Positions 7,824-15,251 of a DNA stretch of 64,000 nt are shown here, piece by piece. The notes beneath the pieces are model-generated. The model was not told the origin of the DNA. It was given only the letters and a program-made list of their open reading frames with translations, and did no database searches. A program made the translations under genes and the position numbers. Origin of the DNA: Acidisphaera sp. L21 (GTDB taxonomy: Bacteria; Pseudomonadota; Alphaproteobacteria; Acetobacterales; Acetobacteraceae); contig NZ_LMUY01000151.1 of assembly GCF_009765685.1 (NCBI RefSeq), positions 62,001 through 126,000 on the forward strand, written 5' to 3'. Numbering within the stretch: the first letter of the stretch is position 1; the number at the start of each line of letters is the position of its first letter.

Positions 7824-8795
7824 TCAGTGCATTCGGGGAGATTTCAGCAGCGTCCGGCGGTCCACCGTAGCGATGCTGACGGGGAGTTGGCGTTCGTCGC
7901 GGCGTACCATCAGCGTCACCTTGGAGCCGGCCGGCCCGCAGGCCCAAACGCCGCGCCACAGGCCGGCCAAATCGGTCACTTCCTCGTCCTCGACCGACAG
8001 CACGTGGTCGCCAGTGCGCAGACCGGCGCGATCGGCCGGGCCACCATCGGCAAGGCCGCCGATCACCACTGTTTCGTCATCTTCCATGGCGTAGACGCCC
8101 AACCAAGGGCGTGCCGGGCGGTTCACCTGGCCGAAGCGGCGGAGATCGCCCAGGATCGGCGCCAGCATGTCGATCGGGACGATCATGTTCATGTCGTGCC
8201 GGCGGCCCTTGCCGTCGCCCTGCTGCAGGATCAGCGAGCCGACGCCCAGCAGTTTGCCGTCCTGGCCGATCAGCGCGCCGCCGCCCCAGAAGGGATGGGC
8301 CGGGGCGGTGAAGATCGCCTCGTCCAGCAGGTATTCCCAATAGCCGGCGAATTCCTGCCGGCCGACGACCTTGGTCTCGATCGCGCGGCGGCGACCGCCG
8401 GAGGAGGCGAACAGCACCGAATCGCCCAGCTTGACCCCGGCGCTCTCACCGAATTCCAGCTTCGGCAGGTTCAGCTTGCCCAGCGGCTGCACCAGGCCGA
8501 ACCCGGTCTCACCATCGAAGGCGAGCGCGTGGCCCGGCGTCGCCTTGCCGTCGGCGGAAGTGATCCAGACCGTCTCCGCCTCGGTGATCAGGTAGCCCAT
8601 GGTGAGCAGGAGCCCATCATCCCCGATCACCACGCCCGAACCCTCCCGCTCCGTCCCGAGGGCGGAGGCGGTGAAGGCGTCGGACGGTGCGGTGGCGCGC
8701 AGGCCCACGACGGCGCTGAGCACCTTGTCGAGGTCGAAGCTGTAATCAGCCGAGTCGGGCTGAAGCTCCGACGGGATGTCCCACTCTTTGGCCAT
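7824..8795 (-). CDS. S1C (HtrA/DegP)-like protein lacking the catalytic triad, with PDZ domain
   Basis: Two-domain protein of 323 residues: a trypsin-like HtrA-type fold (about 48-205) and a C-terminal PDZ domain (about 225-305). The fold is clear from G-S-G-V-V-I-G-D-D-G near 52-61 and D-G-K-L-L-G-V near 179. All three catalytic residues appear to be replaced: the His site (normally in L-T-N-N-H-V-V) reads L-T-M-G-Y68-L-I, the Asp site reads T-G98-F-G, and the Ser site (normally G-N-S-G-G-P) reads F-W-G171-G-G-A. There is no signal peptide, unlike periplasmic DegP. It is therefore probably a cytoplasmic binding or scaffold protein. Its ATG lies one base after the aldehyde dehydrogenase stop. 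Confidence 0.85.
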   Translation of the reverse strand: MAKEWDIPSELQPDSADYSFDLDKVLSAVVGLRATAPSDAFTASALGTEREGSGVVIGDDGLLLTMGYLITEAETVWITSADGKATPGHALAFDGETGFGLVQPLGKLNLPKLEFGESAGVKLGDSVLFASSGGRRRAIETKVVGRQEFAGYWEYLLDEAIFTAPAHPFWGGGALIGQDGKLLGVGSLILQQGDGKGRRHDMNMIVPIDMLAPILGDLRRFGQVNRPARPWLGVYAMEDDETVVIGGLADGGPADRAGLRTGDHVLSVEDEEVTDLAGLWRGVWACGPAGSKVTLMVRRDERQLPVSIATVDRRTLLKSPRMH

Positions 8796-8796
8796 G

Positions 8797-10308
8797 TCAG
8801 GCGTAATTCACCATGATGGTCTTCTTATGCATGAAATGCTCCAACATGGCTTCTAGGCTGGCTTCCTTGCCGAGGCCGCTGCTTTTGACGCCGCCATAGG
8901 ACAGGTTGGCCTGCACGACCAGGTTCTGGTTCAGCTGTACGAGGCCGGCCTCCAGCCGATGCGCCAGTTCCATCCCGACCTTGAGGTTGTTGGTCCAGAC
9001 GGAGGCGGCGAGGCCGTATTCGGTGCCGTTCGCCTTGGCCAGCACTTCCTCCACCTCGTCGAACGGGAAGATGCAGGTGACGGGGCCGAAGATTTCTTCC
9101 TGCACCAGCGGGCTGTCGTCCGGCAGATTGGTGAAGATATGGGGGCGGATGAACAGGCCCTTCTTCAACGCCGGGTCGCTGGGCATGGCGGAACAGGCGC
9201 GGCCGTCGGCACCCGCGGTGGCCTTGCCCTGGTCGATGTATTTCTGGACCTTGCCGAATTGTTCCTTGCTGATGATCGTGCCGATATCGGTCTTCTCATC
9301 CAGCGGGTCGCCCATGACCATGGCGTCCACACGCTCCGCCATCGCATCGACGAAGCGCTGGAAGATCGGGCGTTCCACGTAGATGCGGCTGGCGGCGGTG
9401 CAGCTTTGCCCCTGGCGGGTGAAGCGCATCGAGGTGAGTGCGCCGGCGACCGTCTTCTCGAAATCGCAATCGGCGAAGACCAGCATGGGGGATTTGCCGC
9501 CCAGTTCCAGCGTAACCGGGATCAGCTTTTCCGCAGCGGCCTTGGAGACGATGCGGCCGACTTCGACGCTGCCGGTGAAGGTGACTTTGCGCACCTTCGG
9601 GTGGGCCACCAGGGGGGCGCCGCATTCCGGGCCGAAGCCGGACAGCATGTTGTAGATTCCGGGGGGCAGAATGCGGTTCACCAGCTCGCAGACGCGGAGC
9701 ACGGTCAGCGGTGCTTCCTCGGCCGACTTCACCACCACCGCGTTGCCGGCGACGAGGGCTGGGGCGACCTTCAGCGCCATCAGCAGCATCGGCACGTTCC
9801 AGGGGATGATGGCGCCGACGACGCCCAGTGGCTCGCGGATGGTCACGGAAAGCACGTTCGGGGCGAAAGGCACGGTTTCGCCCTTCAACTCGCCGCCCAG
9901 GCCGCCGAAAAACTCGAAGATGTCGGCGATCGTGTTCGCCTCGACCCGGCTTTCGGTGCGCAGGGCCTTGCCGGTTTCGAGCGCGATGAGGCGGGCGAGT
10001 TCTTCCACATGCTCGCGCAGGAGGGCGGCGCATTGGCTGACCAGGGCGCCGCGCTTGCGGGAGGCCATCTTGGCCCATTCCTTCTGCGCGGCGTCGGCGA
10101 CCTGCACGGCGGCGTCCACGTCGGCGGCATCTCCCTCGGCAGCGCGACCGATCTCCTCCCCGGTGGCGGGGTTGACCACGGCGAAGGTCTTGCCGGATTT
10201 CGGCGGCACGAAGCGGCCGCCGATCAAATGGTGGCCGGACATTGCCTGGGCCAGGCGGCGCTCGTCGAGGATCGGGGCCTCGGCAGTGGATTGCGGACGG
10301 TCCAGCAT
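8797..10308 (-). CDS. NAD(P)-dependent aldehyde dehydrogenase
   Basis: Aldehyde dehydrogenase superfamily enzyme oxidising an aldehyde to its acid; substrate unknown. It has 503 residues from ATG at 10308, preceded by GGGAGG seven bases upstream, which decides against the upstream TTG at 10323. Catalytic residues are N171 (I-P-W-N), E268 (T-L-E-L-G-G-K) and C303 (G-Q-S-C). The two-domain architecture is full length. It is the first gene of the leftward run and is divergent from a CoA-transferase gene (85-bp gap), so both could be controlled from that gap. Confidence 0.93.
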   Translation of the reverse strand: MLDRPQSTAEAPILDERRLAQAMSGHHLIGGRFVPPKSGKTFAVVNPATGEEIGRAAEGDAADVDAAVQVADAAQKEWAKMASRKRGALVSQCAALLREHVEELARLIALETGKALRTESRVEANTIADIFEFFGGLGGELKGETVPFAPNVLSVTIREPLGVVGAIIPWNVPMLLMALKVAPALVAGNAVVVKSAEEAPLTVLRVCELVNRILPPGIYNMLSGFGPECGAPLVAHPKVRKVTFTGSVEVGRIVSKAAAEKLIPVTLELGGKSPMLVFADCDFEKTVAGALTSMRFTRQGQSCTAASRIYVERPIFQRFVDAMAERVDAMVMGDPLDEKTDIGTIISKEQFGKVQKYIDQGKATAGADGRACSAMPSDPALKKGLFIRPHIFTNLPDDSPLVQEEIFGPVTCIFPFDEVEEVLAKANGTEYGLAASVWTNNLKVGMELAHRLEAGLVQLNQNLVVQANLSYGGVKSSGLGKEASLEAMLEHFMHKKTIMVNYA

Positions 10309-10393
10309 CGGTTTGCCTCCCAAGGCGGTCTGCTTGTAAGCCGAATGATGACAATGGCCCCGTGATGCGGGCCGGGCAAGCGGGAGCGCGTGA

Positions 10394-11602
10394 ATGGAGC
10401 AGCCTCAGGGTCCACTGCATGGTGTGACGGTGTTCGATCTGACGCGGGTGTTGGCCGGGCCGACCTGCGTGCAGATGCTGGGCGATTTGGGTGCGGACGT
10501 GATCAAGGTGGAGAAGCCCGGCAGCGGCGACGACACGCGTGGGTTCGCCCCGCCGGTGATGCCGGGCACGCAGGAGAGCGCGTATTTCGTCGGCGTGAAC
10601 CGGAACAAGCGGTCGGTCACGTTGGACATCGCCACGCCGGAGGGCCAGGCGTTGGCGCTGCGGCTGATCGAGCAATCCGATATTCTGGTGGAAAACTTCA
10701 AGGTCGGCGCGCTGGCGAAATACGGCCTGGGCTACGAGCAATTGCACGCGAAATTCCCGCGGCTGGTCTATTGCTCGATCACCGGGTTTGGGCAGACGGG
10801 GCCGTATGCGCCGCGCCCCGGCTATGACAGCCTGATCCAGGCGATGGGTGGCGTGATGAGCCTGACGGGTGAGCCGGACGGGCTGCCGCAGAAGGTCGGC
10901 GTGCCGGTGGCGGATTTGTTCGCCGGGCTATACGGCTGCATCGGCGTGATGGCTGCCCTGCGTCACCGCGATGCGACGGGCGCCGGCCAGCAGGTCGATA
11001 TCGGCATGTTGGACACGCATGTGGCCTGGTTGGCGAACCAGGGAATGAACTACCTGGCCACCGGGGAGAACCCGGCGCGGCTGGGCAATCAGCATCCGAA
11101 CATCGTGCCCTATCAGGTAGTGCCGACCGAGGATGGCTTCATGGTGCTGTCGATCGGCAACGACCCGACATTCAAGCGGTTCTGCGATGCGTTCGAGCTG
11201 TCGCATCTGCTGGAAGATCCGCGGTTTGCCACCAACGCCGCCCGCGTGGCGAACCGCGCTTTCGTGACCGAGACGTTGAACCCGGTGATGAAGCAGCATC
11301 CGACGGCCTGGTGGATGGAGAAGCTGGAGGCGCTGAAGGTGGGCTGCGGCCCGATCAACACGCTGGAGCAGGTCTTCGCCGACCCGCAGGCGGTGGCGCG
11401 CGGCGTGGTGGTGCAGATGCCGCACGCCGCGACTCCGGACGGGGTCAAAGTCATCGCAAACCCGGTGCGGCTGAGCGAGACGCCGGTCGGCTATCGCCTG
11501 CCGCCGCCGATGCTCGGCGAGCACACGGATTCGGTGCTGACGGAGCGGCTGGGGCTGTCGGAGGCGGAGATTGGGGCGCTTAGGAACAAACGCGTGATCT
11601 GA
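10394..11602 (+). CDS. CaiB/BaiF family (class III) CoA-transferase
   Basis: Class III acyl-CoA transferase, moving CoA between carboxylic acids by way of an aspartyl-CoA thioester. The 402 residues match the family length. The N-terminal L-A-G-P-T-C-V-Q-M-L-G-D-L-G-A-D-V-I-K-V-E motif is canonical, and the catalytic Asp is D145 in R-P-G-Y-D-S-L. A GGGAG site precedes the ATG at 10394. Divergence from the aldehyde dehydrogenase suggests a shared carboxylic-acid or aldehyde catabolic role, but the substrate is not known. Confidence 0.93.
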   Translation: MEQPQGPLHGVTVFDLTRVLAGPTCVQMLGDLGADVIKVEKPGSGDDTRGFAPPVMPGTQESAYFVGVNRNKRSVTLDIATPEGQALALRLIEQSDILVENFKVGALAKYGLGYEQLHAKFPRLVYCSITGFGQTGPYAPRPGYDSLIQAMGGVMSLTGEPDGLPQKVGVPVADLFAGLYGCIGVMAALRHRDATGAGQQVDIGMLDTHVAWLANQGMNYLATGENPARLGNQHPNIVPYQVVPTEDGFMVLSIGNDPTFKRFCDAFELSHLLEDPRFATNAARVANRAFVTETLNPVMKQHPTAWWMEKLEALKVGCGPINTLEQVFADPQAVARGVVVQMPHAATPDGVKVIANPVRLSETPVGYRLPPPMLGEHTDSVLTERLGLSEAEIGALRNKRVI

Positions 11603-11624
11603 GGCGAATCTCACCCACAGAGAC

Positions 11625-11653
11625 TTGTTGCTTACATGAAGCATTGATACAAA
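11625..11653 (+). promoter_or_regulatory. candidate sigma-70-type promoter
   Basis: TTGTTG (11625-11630), a 17-base spacer and TACAAA (11648-11653) lie in an AT-rich patch just before the small secreted-protein gene at 11685. The match was found by eye, and the -35 hexamer is imperfect. Confidence 0.4.
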
Positions 11654-11684
11654 TTTAAGGAGTGAACGTCTTTTAGGCAGAAGC

Positions 11685-12020
11685 ATGATGCAGCGCGTGA
11701 CTATTCCGGGGATGTTGGCGGTAGCGCTGGTGGTGGGTATGTCGCTTCAGCCGGCCGCCGCATCGTCTAATCCTTGCGCTGAGCGCATGGTGGTCGATGC
11801 GCTGGTGACCAATTTCAATGCCACGGAGGCTGCACAGTCACGGGCATTGAAGATGGTGGCAGTGTCGCAGATGGCGACGCTGGGAAGGATCGACGGCAAG
11901 CTGTTTTGCCACGGCGTGGTGCTGGACAGTGAAGGTGCCGTCACCCCGATGACGATCACCATGGCGCATAACCCAACTGGCAAGATTGCCTGGATTCTGC
12001 GGCTGGATGACGCGGCTTAG
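11685..12020 (+). CDS. small secreted protein of unknown function
   Basis: Family not recognised. The 111-residue product has a clear signal peptide (hydrophobic core about 8-20, probable cleavage after A-A-A near residue 26). The mature part is about 85 residues with two cysteines (C31 and one near C75), which could form a disulfide. Two adjacent ATGs at 11685 and 11688 are possible starts. A strong Shine-Dalgarno-like AAGGAG lies about 25 bases upstream, too far to be the normal site. The gene stands alone between a CoA-transferase and a convergent VWA protein. Confidence 0.75.
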   Translation: MMQRVTIPGMLAVALVVGMSLQPAAASSNPCAERMVVDALVTNFNATEAAQSRALKMVAVSQMATLGRIDGKLFCHGVVLDSEGAVTPMTITMAHNPTGKIAWILRLDDAA

Positions 12021-12024
12021 CCGC

Positions 12025-13215
12025 TCAGCGGGTTAGTTCGCGGGCCATGTCGTCCAGGCCGGCGACGGTCAGCGGGAACATCCGCTTTTCCATCAGCGCG
12101 TGGATCATGCCGATCGACTGGGTGTAGCCCCAATCCGGCTTCGGCGTCGGGTTCAGCCAGGCGCTGCGGCGCCAGTGCGCGGTCATGCGGTTGAGCCAGG
12201 CGCTGCCGGGTTCCTCGTTCCAATGCTCGACACTGCCGCCCTTCATGGCGACTTCGTACGGGCTCATCGTGGCATCGCCGACGAAGATGGCGCGGTAATC
12301 GGCGCCGTAGGTGCGCAGCAATTCCGTGGTGGCGATGGAGCTTTCGGCACGGCGGCGATTGTCGGTCCACACCCGCTCGTAGGGGCAGTTGTGGAAGTAG
12401 AAGAACGACAGGTGCTTGAACTCGCTGCGGGCGGCGGAAAATAGCTCGGCCGAGGTCTTCACGTGATCGTCCATCGAGCCGCCGATGTCCAGGAACAGCA
12501 ACACACGCACGGTGTTGCGTCGCTCCGCCTGCATGCGCAGGTCCAGCGTGCCGGCGTTGGAGGCGGTGGCGTGGATGGTGCCGGGCAGGTCGAGTTCGGT
12601 CGGCACACCGGTGCGGGCGAAGCGGCGCAGGCGGCGCAGTGCGACCTTGAGGTTGCGGGTGCCAAGTTCGACGGAATCGTCCAGGTCGCGAAATTCGCGC
12701 TTGTCCCACACCTTCACCGCCCGGCGGTTGCGGCTGGTGTCCTGGCCGATGCGGACGCCCTCGGGGTTGTAGCCATAGGCGCCGAAGGGCGAGGTGCCGG
12801 CCGTACCGACCCATTTGGAGCCGCCTTGGTGGCGTCCCTTCTGCTCGGCCAGGCGCTCACGCAGGGTTTGCATCAGCTTTTCGAAGCCGCCAATGGCCTG
12901 GATTTGGGCTTGTTCTTCCTTGGTCAGCAGTTTTTCGGCCAGGCGGCGCAGCCATTCTTCCGGGATCTCGGCGGAGACGCCTTCGGCACCTGGTTCGCTG
13001 GTGGCTTCCAGGCCCTTGAAGCAGGTGGCGAACACGCGGTCGAACCGATCCAGGTGCCGCTCGTCCTTCACCAAGGCGGCGCGGCTGAGGAAGTAGAAAT
13101 CGTCCACGCTGTAATCGGCCACACCGGTCTGCATCGCGCCCAGCAGGGCGAGATACTCCATGATGGAGGCGGGCACGCCGGCCTGGCGCAGCGAGAGGAC
13201 GAAGTTGGTGAACAT
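12025..13215 (-). CDS. CoxE-like VWA-domain protein
   Basis: Protein with a CoxE-like von Willebrand A domain; such proteins pair with MoxR ATPases in metal-centre or complex maturation. It has 396 residues. The N-terminus (F-V-L-S-L-R-Q-A-G-V-P-A-S) is the conserved family start. The region around 130-165 is basic and glycine-rich, and the VWA domain begins near residue 235 with a metal-site motif D243-I-G-G-S247, so the usual middle Ser is Gly. The MoxR-type ATPase encoded at 778-1623 is the likely partner although it is about 10 kb away. The stop is four bases from the convergent small secreted-protein gene. Confidence 0.9.
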   Translation of the reverse strand: MFTNFVLSLRQAGVPASIMEYLALLGAMQTGVADYSVDDFYFLSRAALVKDERHLDRFDRVFATCFKGLEATSEPGAEGVSAEIPEEWLRRLAEKLLTKEEQAQIQAIGGFEKLMQTLRERLAEQKGRHQGGSKWVGTAGTSPFGAYGYNPEGVRIGQDTSRNRRAVKVWDKREFRDLDDSVELGTRNLKVALRRLRRFARTGVPTELDLPGTIHATASNAGTLDLRMQAERRNTVRVLLFLDIGGSMDDHVKTSAELFSAARSEFKHLSFFYFHNCPYERVWTDNRRRAESSIATTELLRTYGADYRAIFVGDATMSPYEVAMKGGSVEHWNEEPGSAWLNRMTAHWRRSAWLNPTPKPDWGYTQSIGMIHALMEKRMFPLTVAGLDDMARELTR

Positions 13216-13279
13216 GACGAGCTCAGCTTAGGCAGGGGCAGCGGGGCTTGTCACATTCCAGAGGCGAGCAGGCGATGGG

Positions 13280-14800
13280 CTAGCCGGCCGAGCGGAGGCG
13301 GCGGAGGGTGTGGCCCTCGGCCCAATCCAGCTCCTCCTCCAGATGCTGGAACGTGCTGTCGCCGATGACCAGGCTGCGGCGTAGTTCCAGCAAGCGATGC
13401 CGTTTGGCCGCGATCACCTGCAGGGTAAGGTTGTGGCGGTCGGCCTGGGAGGTGCCAGCGTCCTCGAATTCCGCCAAGAGGGCGGCAGCGTGCTGGCCGG
13501 GTGCGGCGTGCAGCACCAGCAGGGCGGCGGAGGAGACTTCGTGCCGGGCCAGCGACAACTCACGGGTGATGGCGCCGTCATCGTCCAGGCGCATCCAGCG
13601 GAGCAGTGGGGCCAGCGTGACGCCCTGGATGACCAGCGTGCCCAAAACCACGGCGAACGCGGCGGCGACCAGCAGATCGCGATAGGGAAAGGCCGGCGTG
13701 TCGCCGACTGCGACGGGCAATGCCAGGGCGGTTGCCAGCGTGACGATGCCGCGCATGCCGCACCAGGAAACGACGAAGGCGCCATTAGCCGGCGCCCGCA
13801 TCGTGCCGTTGCGGCTGAATTTCCGCATGAGGGTGGTGAAACCCATCACCCAGGCCATGCGCGCCAGCACGCAGGTCAGCAGGATAGACCCCGCAAAGAT
13901 AGCGAACTCCGCGGCGTGACCGTGCAGCCGTTCCAGCACACCGCGGAGTTGTAGGCCGATCAAAATGAAGGCCAGCGCGTTCAGCACGAACACCGCGACC
14001 TCCCACACCGCGTAGGAGGCCCGGCGGTGTTCGGCGCCCAATCGGCCGGGGGCCAGGCGGGCGATGGTGATGGCGTAGAACACGGTGGTGATGACGGGGG
14101 AGACGCCCAGCCGCTCGGCCAGGATCCAGACGGCGAAGGTGCCAACGAATTGGGTGACGACGGACACGGCAATATCGTGCGCCGGGCGGACCAGCAGGAG
14201 GTAGAGGCGTGCCGTGACGAAGCCAAGCACGGCGCCGCCCAGGCAGGTGACCAGCAACAGCCACCCGGCCATCCAGATGGAGAACGCGCCGCCCGCGACG
14301 GCCGACAGCGCGACCCGGTAGATCAGCAGCGCGCTGGCGTCGTTCAGCAGGCTCTCGCCCTCCAGGATCACCATGACCCGGTGCGGTGGCGATAATTGGC
14401 GCAGCACGGCGGTGGCGGCGGAGGCATCTGGCGGGGCGACGATGGCGCCGAGGGCGATCGCGACCGCCCAGGGCATGTCCGGCACCAGCAGCCGCGCCAC
14501 GATCGCGACCGCGATCACCGTGACGCCGACTGCGATCAGCACCAGGCTGGTGACGGGGCGCCAGTTCGCCTTCAGGTCCCGGGGCGAGGCGTCGAAGGCC
14601 GCATCCATCAGGGTGGGGGCGACGAACAGGGCCAAGGCCAGTTCCGGGTCCAGCCCAGGGTCGGCGCCGGTGGGCAGCAGCGCCAGCGCGGCGCCGGCGA
14701 CCGCCAGCAGCGCCGGGTAGGGCGTGCCGATGCGCTGGGCGATCACGGTCAGGACCGCCCCGGTCAGCAGCAACACCAGGACGAGTTCGAATAGCTGCAT
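13280..14800 (-). CDS. CPA1-type Na+/H+ (cation/proton) antiporter
   Basis: Inner-membrane monovalent cation/proton antiporter of the CPA1/NhaP type, used for pH and sodium homeostasis. The 506-residue product has about 12 hydrophobic segments up to about residue 400. Typical signatures are A-I-V-A-P-P-D-A (substrate-site Asp), L-E-G-E-S-L-L-N-D, and W-C-G-M-R-G-I-V-T-L-A in the eleventh segment. A charged cytoplasmic tail of about 100 residues follows. It is transcribed leftward, between the VWA-protein gene and a NIPSNAP gene. Confidence 0.92.
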   Translation of the reverse strand: MQLFELVLVLLLTGAVLTVIAQRIGTPYPALLAVAGAALALLPTGADPGLDPELALALFVAPTLMDAAFDASPRDLKANWRPVTSLVLIAVGVTVIAVAIVARLLVPDMPWAVAIALGAIVAPPDASAATAVLRQLSPPHRVMVILEGESLLNDASALLIYRVALSAVAGGAFSIWMAGWLLLVTCLGGAVLGFVTARLYLLLVRPAHDIAVSVVTQFVGTFAVWILAERLGVSPVITTVFYAITIARLAPGRLGAEHRRASYAVWEVAVFVLNALAFILIGLQLRGVLERLHGHAAEFAIFAGSILLTCVLARMAWVMGFTTLMRKFSRNGTMRAPANGAFVVSWCGMRGIVTLATALALPVAVGDTPAFPYRDLLVAAAFAVVLGTLVIQGVTLAPLLRWMRLDDDGAITRELSLARHEVSSAALLVLHAAPGQHAAALLAEFEDAGTSQADRHNLTLQVIAAKRHRLLELRRSLVIGDSTFQHLEEELDWAEGHTLRRLRSAG

Positions 14801-14839
14801 CGCGCTACGCCCGGCGCGGCGGCCGGGTCGCCGCCCGGC

Positions 14840-15166
14840 TCAACGCACGCTGGAGAACGCGGTCGGCACCATCAATTCGCTGACGATATTGGCCACGATG
14901 GGGCCATCCTTTTCAGATTCGGCTCGCTTGGTGTTCCATTCCGGGTCGGCTTGGAAGGCGGTCCACTTCTGCTCCCGCTCGGCAAGGCTCTCCCAGGCGA
15001 GCATGTACGTCAGCGTCATGTTGGAACTGCCGATCAAGGTGGTCCAGAAACCGGCCTGCCTTATGCCATGGCGCTCCCAGATACCGAGGGTCGTGCTCTC
15101 GAAGCGCTTCAGGAGCGCGGGCAGGCGGCCTGGTAGGCAGTGATAGATGCGAAGTTCGTAAATCAT
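14840..15166 (-). CDS. NIPSNAP family protein
   Basis: Small dimeric alpha/beta-barrel protein of the NIPSNAP family; the biochemical role is unknown. From ATG at 15166 (GGGAG six bases upstream) it has 108 residues. Family features are the opening M-I-Y-E-L-R-I-Y, the G-R-L-P-A-L-L-K-R-F helix, and L-A-W-E-S-L-A-E-R followed by W-x-A-F. The start is divergent from the AsmA-like gene with an 85-bp gap. Confidence 0.88.
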   Translation of the reverse strand: MIYELRIYHCLPGRLPALLKRFESTTLGIWERHGIRQAGFWTTLIGSSNMTLTYMLAWESLAEREQKWTAFQADPEWNTKRAESEKDGPIVANIVSELMVPTAFSSVR

Positions 15167-15251
15167 GGCCGGGCTCCCGATACAGTTGACGGTAACATGC
15201 GCGGGCGCGCGACTGCCTGCAACCGGCTGCGGTGGGGGGCGTTCGCGTCCC

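Noticed and set aside
8959-10365. 468-codon rightward open frame
   Set aside because: Antisense to the aldehyde dehydrogenase gene; composition is typical of a shadow.
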